Shown: piece by piece, positions 36,125 through 47,565 of the stretch
Layout: the number at the start of each line of letters is the position of its first letter
How positions within the stretch are numbered: position 1 is the first letter of the stretch
DNA from: Acridotheres tristis
Lineage: Eukaryota > Chordata > Aves > Passeriformes > Sturnidae
DNA length: 64,000 nucleotides
Assembly (NCBI GenBank): GCA_037013685.1
Contig: CM072889.1
Coordinates: forward strand, 6,395,976-6,459,975
Direction of reading: 5' to 3'
Program-made: the position numbers and the translations under genes
Notes under the pieces: model-generated
Seen by the model: the letters and a program-made list of their open reading frames with translations, nothing else
The model's database searches: none
What the model was told of the DNA's origin: nothing

Positions 36125-36549
36125 GGTGTGACCTTGTCAGCACCCCCACCTCACTCTCCCACTAACACAAACGAGAACTTAAATGAACTGAAAAAACGGG
36201 CTGTCCACCCAGTGAGCCCCCACCCCCAGGGGACTGAAAGGCAGCGGTGCTAATCGCAGCCGACAAGCGGCTTTTAGAACACTGGACCCCACACCAAAGG
36301 CCCTGCACCGTGCCCCGCCTTCTGGTAAGCTTCCCCCCCCACTCCGGGGAATACTTACCGGCTCCGTCGGGTGGTCAGCGAGGGTGTTAGTGGAAGGTCT
36401 CACCTCCGGAGGCGATTCCCGGCGCCGGAGAGTTGCCGCCTCCTCCCCGGGAGCGCTGCCACAGAGGCCTGCTCCTACCGGGGTAGATGGAGCCCAACGC
36501 TTCAGATCCTCAGATCCACCGAAGCTCGACGTGGGTCGGTGATTTTTCC
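36125..36549 (-). other. proviral leader between PBS and gag
   Basis: Untranslated leader of about 425 bases holding the candidate splice donor. RNA packaging structures would be expected here but cannot be judged by eye. Confidence 0.6.
36351..36360 (-). promoter_or_regulatory. candidate major splice donor in the leader
   Basis: On the minus strand the sequence CG|GTAAGTAT (exon end at 36359) is a near-consensus donor located between PBS and gag. Joined to the acceptor near 30455 it would make the env mRNA. Confidence 0.6.
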
Positions 36550-36567
36550 GCCCCACGTTGGGCGCCA
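36550..36567 (-). promoter_or_regulatory. primer binding site, tRNA-Lys type
   Basis: Three bases downstream of the 5' LTR the element's strand reads TGGCGCCCAACGTGGGGC. This is the 18-nt complement of a tRNA-Lys(1,2) 3' end, as used by several betaretroviruses. All 18 positions fit the pattern I know, so the site is not degraded. Confidence 0.9.
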
Positions 36568-36570
36568 ATC

Positions 36571-37220
36571 TGACACGGCTCTGGCCCTGAGATGTCCAAC
36601 TCCTCAGGTCTTAGGCTAGCTCAACAGAGCCGCGCAAGGAGTGGCCTCGCCACTATGCCCTTCTAGGGTTCGTGGTCGAGGTGTGTGGTCCCAGACCACA
36701 ACGAGGGCCGACGGTCTGAGGTGAGATAAAGAGCGCGAGAGAGACCCTTTGCGATTCCAGGAGAGGTTTTATTGGGAGGGCAGGAACGGGGTCCGAGGTC
36801 GGAAGGAGGGAACCGCAAAAGGCGGTTTTACAAGGTGTGCAGGGGATTAAATACAGGGGGTGGAACGGAGGGGAGGTACAATCTTGGGCCAATCGCGGTT
36901 AACGGGGGGAGGTACAGAAGGCGGGGAAAGGGGTACAGTACACCAATAGGAACGGGTAGGGCGGAGTTCAGGGACCGATAACCAATTGCGGGGCAGAACT
37001 GAAAGAACTTTCTAGAAAAGGGGCACAATCTTGGGGATGATCGACAGGGGTAGGGGCCGGGTTTCAGGAGACGAGCAGGGAAGGTGCTGGAAAGGAGGAG
37101 GAACTTGGAAATGATGGACATGGGGCAGGATGGGGAAGGGACAAACCATTATGAAATACAAGGAGGATTAACAGAACACAAACTTTTAACAATACAACAA
37201 TAACGTAACAGGATACAACA
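36571..37220 (-). repeat. 5' LTR of the provirus
   Basis: 650 bp. On its own strand it begins TGTTGTATCC and ends CGTGTCA. TATTTAA at 36847-36853 is a TATA-like box, and AATAAA at 36768-36773 lies about 80 bp downstream, giving a short R region. CCAAT-type sequences (plus-strand 'CCAATAGG' and 'ACCAATTG') lie in U3. It is followed by a 3-nt spacer and the PBS. Confidence 0.95.
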
Positions 37221-39692
37221 GGGAACTAATATAAGCTGTTCTGTTTTATAGTACTGACCAAAAAGAAAATTCAATTCTAGCTGAAAAAGCTTTTCTTTTT
37301 CTCTTTGCACAAGAATAGCTGGTCAAGAAAGCAGTTCTAGGCAATAGCAAACAGCTGTAATGCAAATGCATTCCTGGGAAAATTGTATTTTTAGTCTTCT
37401 GTGTAGTAGCTGGAGAATTAAAAATAAGTACCTATTATTCTTTTATTAAGACTGTCATCTTATAAGCGCCCATTTTCCAAGAGACCAAGAACACAGGTTA
37501 GGAACCAAGGCTTTATGTTTTGACAGACACACTGTTGAAAATTTAATCATTTTGGATAAGTTCTTAATGGTGATTAATTTGACATAGAACCAAGCAGAGT
37601 AAAGTTTTCAGGGAGCTCAGATTTTTATTAACATATTTATTTCCCTAAGAATAGCTACTGAAGAACATCCTATTGATTTTTCATCCATTTATATAGATAT
37701 ATATCCTGAAAAAAAAAAATCCCCCCCAAACCCTAACAGTCTAAGTTCTGTTATTTTATGTGGTAAACTTTGAGTATTTTTCTACTTTATTTTTCCTCAG
37801 TGTCTCTCTGGTTTTCATCAAAATCACTGGGATTTGTCTTCATGTCTGTAGAAACCAAAGAAGATGCGTAGTTGTTGAGGAGGTTGAATGGTTTGCACAG
37901 CACGTGCTTCAGTCTCTGAGAGAGCTGGAAATGTCTCTCACTGGTAGAAGGACCAAGGATGTTAGGCTGATCACTGTTTACTTAATTCAGACTGTAAACA
38001 GACTTAAAAGAGAGATCTCACTTGTTCCTTCTCTGTCTTCCTAATGCCCTGTGTAATTTTCATCTAAACATAGGCCCTCACTTTTCTCCTCCGGTAATTC
38101 TTGTTTGGTTCTGATGCACAGTTTTGATAACCACAATGGCACAAACAGCTTCTCAATCACCTTTTTTCATTAAAGAGAGTCTCTGAATGACTTATTAAAA
38201 ACTGCTTTCATGTTGGGAAGCTTTCAAAGTTAAAATCGAAACAAGTGAACCCATCATCAGTAGCTAATTATTACATACCCAAGCAGTGCTGATGTTTGAC
38301 AGACCGGTTTCACACACAGAACATTGTTGGGTCTACTCTGCTCCTACTCAGGTAACAAACAATACTGTTCTTGACTTTATTAGGAGTCATTCTTAGTTGA
38401 TATTTGTCTTACTGGAAACCTTGGAGATAAGTCAGAAAGATGCTGTGCCCGCAGCTGCCTGCTGTCCTCCAGCAGTACCACACTTGGTGGCTTTTCCTGC
38501 CGTCCTCCGCAGCACTCTTCCAGGACATGGGGAAGGGAGAATGGGGAAACAGACTCTCTGGCATTGCTCTTTTCAGTGATTATCTTGAATTTTTCACTCC
38601 TTACATCTTCATCATCAACAAACTGCTGGTTTATACAGCTGTTTGATCACCAGTACATAAGTCTTTTCATTTACAGAATCAGATTTTCATGTCTTTCAGT
38701 GATCTTCTCTTTGGCCTTTCATCCTCCTCTCAATTGCATCATCCAGAGTTCTTTCTGTCTTGTCTGTAAAAAAAAAAAAACCTCTTACTATCATTTTGGT
38801 AATAGAGTCATATTTCCTAATGCTTTAGGCCAGAGGCTGAGATTTATTTATTCTTTGTCCAATCAATAACAAATAGTTGAGAAACTACCTGATGAGCAAT
38901 ATTGTTTCATTTCCTCTCCTGAAGTAACCAGAGTCCTGCTATTCTTCCTCAGGCTGTTGTAAAGCACATAATGACTTTCCAGTGGGCCAAAAGCTTTGAC
39001 TACCTTCATTTTCTTCCCTTTTATGAGTGACATAACTAAAGGCTTTGATAGACTTTACAGTTTATTATAGGAAGTTTTTTGTTCTTGTGAATTTTTATAC
39101 AACAATTTGTGTTTATACCACTTGGAAGCTGTTTTACATGAAACTGCCACACTACTTCATTAAGACAAATTCCTTCAGGGAGTAGGATGCCTATCAGAAT
39201 AATGTCATATAAGAATAATTGGTCTCTTGTGATTCTGACTGATAACGCTTGACTCTTCCTGGGAAATGTTAGACAGCCATTTCAGAGGCATTTTTCTTTT
39301 GTTCAGAGATGCTTTTCTCAGCAGCTGGTTAACTGTGCCTTCTATTATTTTATCCTTCCATGTTTGTCAGCTACTTTTCAGCAACACCTGACATCTCAAT
39401 AAATCCTGTGTGGCAGAACCTGTGTCCACACTCCAGTCTTTCTTTGGTATAGTTTCCAACTCAGACATCTGCTGCAATGTACTCAGCAGTTGAGTTTTAA
39501 CACTGAAAGAGGCACTAAAAAGGCACTGAAAGAATCAATAAAGAAGAAAAATAGTGCCTCTTAAGCTTTATTTTTAACCACAGATGTGGCATTTTAATAT
39601 TTAATGAAAACTGGACATGGACATCACTTCTTGTTCTATCAAATAGGATGAATATCTGAACATGCCTGAAATGCAGAATTACTGCACCATTA

Positions 39693-39800
39693 TAGAATCA
39701 CAGAATAATTTATATTGGAAGGCATGTCTGAAGGTCATGCATTGCAACTCTGTTCTTAGCTGGGAAGCTTAGCTCCTGCAGTCTGAAGCAGATGAACCTT
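39693..39800 (-). mobile_element. CR1 3'-end fragment
   Basis: TAGAATCACAGAATAATTTA followed by TTGGAAGG and a diverged CATGCATTGCAACT segment matches the reverse complement of a CR1 3' end. It is short and degraded. Confidence 0.6.
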
Positions 39801-41044
39801 GGAATCTTGGAACCTTAGAACCTTGACCTCACTGGAACAGTAGGAAAGCTCTGGGGTACTTCTGCTCAGCAGAGCCTTGCACCAAAACAACCTTGTCACA
39901 GGACTTCAGTATTGGTGGTGAAGTGTAGCTGGTGACTCTAGAATGAGAAAATAACCTGTTCTTCCTAGCGGAGACTTTTTGCTTGTTACCAACTCGAGCT
40001 TTCTGTTTTTCAGAGCAGAGGATGTCAAGCTGCCCACGCTCTCAGGCATCCAACACGAAAACAGCCCCTGAAACTGGTGCAGAGGCCTAACATCTCTGCA
40101 AGAGGAACCCTGTCTTTCACTCGCTGAAATCTGAAGTTTTCCCTCTGTATTTAAAACACTCCTTTCACTAGCTCCCAGGCTCAGCAATTTTTCTTATTCC
40201 AAGAGATTTAGAGAGCACTTATAAAATAAACATACTAGTCTTGTTTTCCATCTCTTCTGAAAAATATTACATGTACAAAAGGAAAGCTGATGCATCGAGT
40301 GAATCACACCTCTTCAAAATGCAAATCAATAATCACAACTGACATCAAAACACTGGAGTTTTGCCAAATCTTTTGTAAAGGTGTGAATTGTTAACCTAAC
40401 ATCTAGTACAGGACTAGATGTTTTGACAATAATATTAACAAAAGCAGAAGATGTATAAAGTGGAGAGACAAATTAGTTCTGACAATACTCTGTTTTGGCA
40501 ACCTTCCCTTTAATATCGTGATCGTTTTGCTGAAAATCTCATTTGATTTAGTTAACTGATACATTATTGAAGTGGAGCCTTTCAAAGAGTAAAAAGTACA
40601 GCACCAAAGTTTTTCCTGTTGAATGAGAAAATAGTTGACTTTTCATTACAATCCAAAAGAGCAAACCTTGCTCTTCACTTTCAGTACATTATTTTCTTCA
40701 AAAGGCTGTGAAAATGAAAAAGAACTCTAAGCTGAAAGGAACAGGACCATTAAAGTAAAATAGGTTTAGTCCGGTTAAAGGGGTTCATAAAGGAACATTG
40801 GGATTTGACACATGTACTGCACAAGTGCTTGGCAGTCTTCTGAGTGCCTGAAAGTATTGGAAGAACATTCTAGGTCATGTCACATAGAGAGCTCTCAAAA
40901 TTAAAATACATTCAGCATAGTAAAAAATAAATCCTTTATAAGAGTCTAAATTTACTATTACCGAAAACAAAAATAAAAGGTTTTATAGGCTCTTAGTGGT
41001 TAATTTGTTTCAAGTATTCCCCCTGGGTTATATGAAACACTGTG

Positions 41045-41262
41045 AGTCCCAAGGCGGTCCGGAGCCCGTATTTAAGGAGCGAGCGCAGTGTCGTGTCCGA
41101 AATGCAGTGAAATGCAGTGAAAGCCCCAGAACAGAACCCGGGCGCGCCTCGCCCCCAGCCCGAACCGGGACCGCCGCACGCCCTGTCCTGGGGGGCCCTC
41201 CTGTGGCGGCACCCCGGTACTGCAGCGGCCACCTGCGCGCCCCGGCAGGTTTAGCAGGGACA
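41045..41262. promoter_or_regulatory. isolated CpG-rich patch
   Basis: About 220 bp with dense CpG (for example GGCGCGCC) stands out in AT-rich surroundings. It contains TATTTAAGG on the plus strand (near 41070) and the short tandem AAATGCAGTGAAATGCAGTG. No coding domain is recognisable in any frame over it. It may be an orphan CpG island or promoter, or a transposed fragment. Confidence 0.35.
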
Positions 41263-42234
41263 AAAAACGCAGGCTCATATGAAGTGATTGTTGAAAGACA
41301 CAGGGAAAATAAAAGGTGAAAGCATAGCTATGTCCAGGATAAAAAACTATAAATGGTATGTCAAAGACTGTGTTTTGATCAGTAAAGAAAAAAACGTTAG
41401 CTACTGGGACAAAAATGTCAGCTATGTCATCCAAGAAAAAAAACAAAACCAACCAAACAAAACCCAACTACAACAAAAAGCATAACCAAAGACTACTATT
41501 TCAGGGTAAGTTTTTCTTTTGCTGGTTTTTTGTTTTGTTTTTTTTCCCACATAATTTATCTGTTGCCACAGCATAAGATTACAGCATTGTTTTCTATAAC
41601 AATTTAGTGGGAAAATAAAAATAATTTAAATTATATATGCTTCTAATAGGAAGTTAAATATCACAGTCTGTCAGGAGAATGACATTTTATATAGCAGTTC
41701 CATAGCAGTTGCCATCTAGGTCAATACAAATAATGTTAAGGCTGTATAAATGTACTGGCATATATAGCCTTTAAAATACAGCCCTACTGCTCCTTGAAAT
41801 CACTGAGAATTCTGCTATGGATTGGAAAGGGACATGATGTTTTCAGATTAATTTCATCTAAAAGTGCAGTACATTCAAGAGAGTTAGTCATCAACCCTCG
41901 TAAGTTTCTGTATCAGCTTTAGACTGAAGCCTCCTGTTCCTGCGCACAGCGAAACAAAGGCCTGATGCTCACCCAATAGATTTACAATGGGTGCTAGAAA
42001 ACCATGCCCATGTTCTGTGTTATATATTCAGATGAGTATTCTAGAAATGTCGATCTATTGTACTGAAAATTTTCTAGTTTAGATTGACTAGAAATGTAGA
42101 CTCTCTAAGCTCACAAGTTCCATCTTTGACATTGTTGCTGATTGCATAGACTCAACTTAGGGAAATTAGTTGAATATATTACCAACTAAAATCAGACTAG
42201 GAAAATGTGAAGTAAAAAAATCCTTAAAACATTT

Positions 42235-43075
42235 CCCTCCCACCCTTCTGTCCTTCATGGGCTTTAACTGTATTCTCAATTCTCTATCTCCTGCCCCCAA
42301 AGATGCCAAGGAAGAGGGAACAGGTTTTATGGTCAGTTCATCACTTAACATGATGCTGCTGGTCTCCCATCGGGAGAACTTCTTCCCCTGCTCCAGCATG
42401 GGTTCCCTCTTATGGGAGACAACACTCCAAGAACTTCTCCGACGTGAATCCCTCCAACAGGGTGTAATCCTCCAGGCACAGGCTGTCCCAGAATGGGTCC
42501 CCTGTGGGGTCACAAGTCCTGCTGGCAAATGTGTTCCAGCATTGGCTTCTCTCTCCATGGGGCCAGATCCCTGCCACAAGCCTGCTCCAGCACAGTCTTC
42601 CCATGGAGTCGCAGCCTCCTTTGAGCATCCCCTGCTCTGGTGTGGGTTCCTCCCCAGGCTGCAGCTGGATCTCTGCTCCCCATGGATCCCCATGTGCTGC
42701 AGAGACACAGCTGCCTCTCCATGGGCAGCACCAGGGGCTGCAGGAGAACCTCTGCTCCAGCACCTGGAGCACCTCCTACCCCTCCTTCTGCACTAACCTG
42801 GGTGTCTGCAGGGCTGTTCCTGTCACATATTCTCACTTCTCTCTTCACAATTACTCCCACTCCTTTTTTTTCCCCCTTCTTAAATATGTTCTAACAGAAG
42901 CATTATTATCATTCCTGATGGGCTTGGCCTTGGCACTACTGGCAGCTCCATTCTGGAGCAGGCTGTTATTGGCTCTGTCAGACAGGGGGGAAGCTTCTGG
43001 CAGCTTCTTACCTACCATGCCTTTGATCCCTTTCCCACACACTCTACCAAAACCTGGCCACACAAACCCACCACA
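42235..43075 (-). mobile_element. ERVL-type avian LTR remnant
   Basis: On the minus strand it begins TGTGGTGGGTTTGTGTGGCC, contains ATATTTAAGAAGG (a TATA-like box near 42880-42892) and then repeated 'CCATGGGG...CTGGAGCAG'-like blocks. This arrangement matches a common avian LTR that I know from memory. It is rich in indels and the ends are approximate. Overlapping open frames up to 208 codons on both strands are by-products of its GC-rich internal repeats. Confidence 0.6.
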
Positions 43076-43079
43076 CTGA

Positions 43080-45644
43080 TGAATGCTGCCCTTGAACACA
43101 TACACAGACGCTGGCTGAAAACTTAATGAAGATCCTTGCAGAATCTAAGTGTGGCTGACCACAGCACAGCTGTCTCCTTCTGCATTACTATCCAAGGTTC
43201 TGCTTACAGCCACTGCAATGTAGGGCTGCACTTGCCTCCCTCTCCACGTAGTCAAGAGAATCAGGGCCATTTTGATGCCAGTGACTTTGGGATACAATTC
43301 TTGATTCTCTGAAGGAAAGCCACCCCAGGTAGATCAACTCCAAATGCACCAAAATCTTTCCTTTTCTAATCACAGCATCAATGCCTATGCTCATGATGAG
43401 CATTGAATACTAAGTTTATAGTTCTCAGAGATAAAAGCTCTTATTCAAAGGCTATATGTTCATACTTGAACTCCATGACGTGAACTGAGGGCTGCTGTGT
43501 GACCCAGCATGCACGGTGCACACAGGGCCTCTGCACAGGGGTGGTTACGGATGTGTCCAACCACGTGAAAACAACAGAACATTTCTCTTGTGTTGCATTC
43601 TAACCAGTTGTATCCCAAGTTTTCTGAGGGTTTTTTCTGATTAAATTAATTTATTTTCAAGACACACATAATTCAGAGAATCTTTTCACTTTCATGTTAC
43701 TTGGTTAGTGATTAAAAGCAATTACCGAATAAACTGACATGCAGTTTTCCATATGAACGTGAGTGTTGTCTGTTAAAAAGGACCGTTTACAATAGCAATA
43801 TGCTTCTGCAGAGGAAATAGCATTCAGGTTTGATATAATGATAAAGGCATTTGTGGGGTTACGAGAAAAGTGGATGGAAACTCACGAGTGGAAGCTGAAA
43901 CTGAATAATTAAGCAGCAAAATCCTACATGGTCCATGTTCAAATTTACTGATGTGAAAAAAGGAAATCCACTATTGAGAGTTGAGGATCAACAACACAAT
44001 ATACAGCCACCGTTCTGGAAGAATGCAGAAATTATTATTAATTTTAAATGAGACCTGTAATTGCAACAAATAACATAACATGAAGTAAATAAGAAAGAGA
44101 TTACATGCCAAGACAATTATAATGTGGGTGAGTTTGAATTGAATGACAATGTTGCTTTATGAATAAGCAAATTGAGCTAGAGCTTGATAGTTTAATAGGT
44201 AGTATTTAAAAAACACATTTTTTAGAAAATTGTATCTATATAAGCTAAAAGTTTTAATAACCTCCTGAAGTTCAGATTCCAGTGTTTACTTCTTTGACTC
44301 TTCTCTGTGAAACTGGGAGACTTCTGTACTGCAGGCACAAAGTAGTCTTAAATCCCTCAGTCTTCTTTCCATATTCAGGTCAGGAAGACACAGTATACCG
44401 TAGAAACTGAAAATTCCTCATGGAAACATATATCTACACTAAAGTAGAATCTGTGGCAAAAATGAACTTTGGCTGACTCCCTGCACCCTGGCTACTATAC
44501 AGAAAACTACATATTCAGAGGCAAAGGTGAGCTTATAAAATAAACAGAAAAACAGTCAAGTTTCATTGCAGATCAGCTGAAATATTTAAGACAGAAAATC
44601 AACTGACCAGTTGGCTTTTCTCACCAATATACTTTTACAGACTTAAAGATTACCTGCCATCCTAATACATGTAATTAAGGATTTTTTTGCTTTAATCATT
44701 TTACAATATTCAGATTTGTCTTTTTGCAATTGTTATGTTTTTCTTGCCTGTTTACGTGAACACTACCTCACACAGTATTTTATTAGCACTCCCAGAGAAA
44801 GTTCACATTAACTATTCAAAGAACTGAATCAACAGGCATAGCATAATCTGATTTCTTGTCCACACAGAGTAACACTTCAAATCACCTCTAGTTTAGTTCA
44901 GCTTGTCTTCACGAGTTCTGGGAATACCCACTGCTCTACACCCTGATTGCGGTATCTGCCATTTCTGTGTATCACTTCAGTCAAGGACAAGCTAATAAAA
45001 CTGTAATTTTTTGGTTATATTTAACACTCAGCTATTATTGATTATTCATAAAGCAATGCCTAAGAATTTTTTCATCTTTGTATCTCTATTAACTGTAACT
45101 GCTTCTTCCAACTGCTGATCTGATTATTATAACATCACCATTTCAGTGAGGTTATTGAAAAGCCTTTATTGAGAATATCATGCAAACTAACAAGAAAAGA
45201 ACATCTGATCATTGTTAAAAGAGTGTAATAGTCTCCTGCCCCCTGAAATTTTTGTTTACAGCTTTAAACTGACAGGATAACAGTCTGAATTGTTTAATTT
45301 TAATTGAAACAACTCAGAATCCTATGTATCCCACATGAATATGAAGTCCTCTTGTCTCAGTATCACCGTGTCAGAAATAAGATGCATATATGTGAATACC
45401 AGTCTTAAATGGAAATGCGGAGATTTAAGTATCACCTCTACAACATGCTGCAAATCATAATGGAGGGGACAAGGAGTCAGCCAGAGAGGCTCCCATGTGA
45501 AGTAATGCACAAACAAAACCAGCAGACAGAAATTTGAAAAGTTGAGTTAAAATGTGTATGAATTTTGTCAAGACTGAAGGCCAAAAATAGGTGTGTAAGT
45601 AAGGAGGACTGCATAAACTTCCATTAATACACTTTGATAGTTAA
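43080..45644. other. intergenic DNA, nothing recognised
   Basis: AT-rich, no gene, RNA or repeat recognised. Confidence 0.5.
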
Positions 45645-45649
45645 TTGGA

Positions 45650-47560
45650 TGTGGCAGTTTCAGTTCAAAACCGGGTGGAAACACCAATTTCGTGTAGTGG
45701 TTTCAATTTGCCAATTTGAAATTTCCCAGACAATGCACCAATTTATGTGGTGGGTCTAGCGGTGACTAAACGCCAGTGCACCCACCAGAATATGCTTACT
45801 CTGCAAGATAGGATTATGAGAAAAGCAAACCAGGCTCAAACTTTAAAGGGTGTAAAGAAAAACTTTATTAAGAGAAACTAAAAGAAAAAAATAAGAAGAA
45901 TCAGAATCAAACCTTCAGAACACTTCTCCTCCCCCCCTGCACCCTCTTTTCTTTCCCACTGACAATGTACAGAAACAAATCAGTCAGTTTAACATCTCTA
46001 ATGGGGTACACTTTTAAGGATGAGGTGTTCAGAAGCAAAAGTTCTCTTCATCTATCTATGAGATCATCTTCATCTCTGGCAACAGAGATGATCTTCCCTC
46101 CTGGGGGCAAAGGGCCTCCATCACTCTTCTCTCTCTCTGTTCAAATTTCTAATAGGATTACAGCTACTTCAACACCTGCTTGTTCAGCATGGATGCCTTT
46201 GCTCATGTCTACAATATGAACACTCCACACCATGCTTCTTCCATGCTTTATATGGATATTCCATATATCATAGTCTATCACCATAGCTTACAAGAGAATT
46301 TCAGCTTAAGGCATCTCCTCATGTCTCCTCCCATTTGGGACCCGACTTCTTATCTGACCTTGGTGTCTTCACGTTGTTTCTCTAAGTATCTTCACTTTTT
46401 TCTTACTTGAGAGAGAAACAAAGCTCTGCAAGTCTTATCTGTGCAGTGAAAAAGTTAATATCTCATCTGAGGCCTGCAGAGGGTCATGTGATCCCCGCTG
46501 GGTGGCCGGAGGTGTTCACAATGGAGAATTCTTCTGCAGCTGTGCCGGGGGAGAGGCTAGGATCTTAGAATCCAGGCTAGAACACAGCAGCAGCATAGCA
46601 GCATTCCATAGGCTGATGGCTTCCCTTGCACCTGCCTGGCAGTTTCTGGTGAAACTGGGCAGCGGCGGAATTTCAGCGGTGCCATGGGCCCGCCCAGCTG
46701 TGCTGAGGAGAAACCCAGCCCAGTCAGCGCTGAGGAGGAACCCAGCCCAGTGAGTGCTGAGAGGGAGCCCAGCCCGGAGGGGGAACCCAGCCCTGTCAGC
46801 GCTGAGGGGAACCCAGCCCTGTCAGCGCTGAGGGGGAACCCAGCCCTGTCAGCGCTGAGGGGGAACCCAGCCCTGTCAGCGCTGAGGGGGAACCCAGCCC
46901 TGTCAGCGCTGAGGGGGAACCCAGCCCTGTCAGCGCTGAGGGGGAACCCAGCCCTGTCAGCGCTGAGGGGGAACCCAGCCCTGTCAGCGCTGAGGGGGAA
47001 CCCAGCCCTGTCAGCGCTGAGGGGGAACCCAGCCCTGTCAGCGCTGAGGGGGAACCCAGCCCTGTCAGCGCTGAGGGGGAACCCAGCCCTGTCAGCGCTG
47101 AGGGGGAACCCAGCCCTGTCAGCGCTGAGGGGGAACCCAGCCCTGTCAGCGCTGAGGGGGAACCCAGCCCTGTCAGCGCTGAGGGGGAACCCAGCCCTGT
47201 CAGCGCTGAGGGGGAACCCAGCCCTGTCAGTGCTGCAGCAGAGGAAGGGCCCTACTTGGCCTGGCCCCGCCAGGCCCACAGGGCACACACGGCCTCGCCT
47301 GGCCCGACTTATTACCTGTTGAGAAGCCAGAAGCAAAAGAGCAGTTCCTGGAGATTTTTCGTCTTTACATGTGTGTTCACAAAGGCACATCTAACTTTTT
47401 CATTGGTGTTTTAATATTTTTAATTTGTTTTAATATTAAAAATTCACTGATTGTTTTTGTCAGATCTAAAGGAAGCTGCCAAGGTCCTTAAAGGGAATTG
47501 TTTCCATAACTGTTTCCTTTCCTTCCTTACCAAAAAAATAAATTAATACAAACTAGCACA
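45650..47560 (-). mobile_element. long LTR-like element, copy 2
   Basis: 1911 bp. It starts TGTGGCAG, ends TAGCACA, and is flanked by TTGGA on both sides (45645-45649 and 47561-47565). It is homologous to 3077-4962 at both ends and through most of its first 600 bp. TTTATT at 45864-45869 reads AATAAA on the minus strand, so transcription would run leftwards with a U3 of about 1.6 kb. The middle carries a 27-bp minisatellite (46786-47236). No internal retroviral genes are visible, so it is a solo LTR or a non-autonomous element. Confidence 0.75.
46786..47236. repeat. 27-bp minisatellite, 17 units
   Basis: The unit begins CCCAGCCCTGTCAGCGCTGA. Units start at 46786, 46812 (26 bp, one G short) and then every 27 bases from 46839 to 47217. 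Inner units look identical; edge units and three or so degenerate units at 46700-46785 are diverged. Because 27 is a multiple of three and no frame has a stop, both strands show long spurious frames with a 9-residue repeat (277 and 212 codons). GC content is high, and AGCGCT is palindromic within each unit. Confidence 0.95.
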
Positions 47561-47565
47561 TTGGA

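Larger units (their letters stand above)
28395..37226 (-). mobile_element. full-length ERVK/beta-like endogenous retrovirus with alpha/gamma-type env
   Basis: A complete provirus lies on the minus strand, flanked by the 6-bp duplication GGGAAC (28395-28400 and 37221-37226). Order 5'-3' on its own strand: 5' LTR 36571-37220, tRNA-Lys-type PBS, leader with splice donor, gag, pro, pol, env, polypurine tract and 3' LTR 28401-29049. The 6-bp duplication, Lys PBS and gag-pro-pol motifs indicate a class II (betaretrovirus-like) element. The env TM is of the CX6CC alpha/gamma type. Pol and env are single uninterrupted frames. The gag-pro junction shows two in-frame stops and a homopolymer-length anomaly. 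The LTRs differ at roughly 84 of 650 positions by hand count, so the insertion is either old or has been altered by conversion. Confidence 0.97.
37227..42230. other. intergenic DNA with a CR1 scrap and a CpG patch
   Basis: AT-rich with no gene supported. CR1-derived sequence lies near 39.7 kb and an isolated CpG-rich patch near 41.05-41.26 kb; both are listed separately. Confidence 0.5.

Noticed and set aside
42170..42796. Open frames up to 208 codons on both strands
   Set aside because: They lie inside a GC-rich ERVL-type LTR remnant with internal repeats and have no retroviral domain.
46786..47236. CRISPR-like array
   Set aside because: Units are contiguous with no unique spacers, and the genome is a vertebrate's; it is a minisatellite.
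46557..47390. 277-codon minus-strand and 212-codon plus-strand frames with a 9-residue repeat
   Set aside because: They are translations of the 27-bp minisatellite. Any unit length divisible by three without stops gives such frames, and both strands are open.
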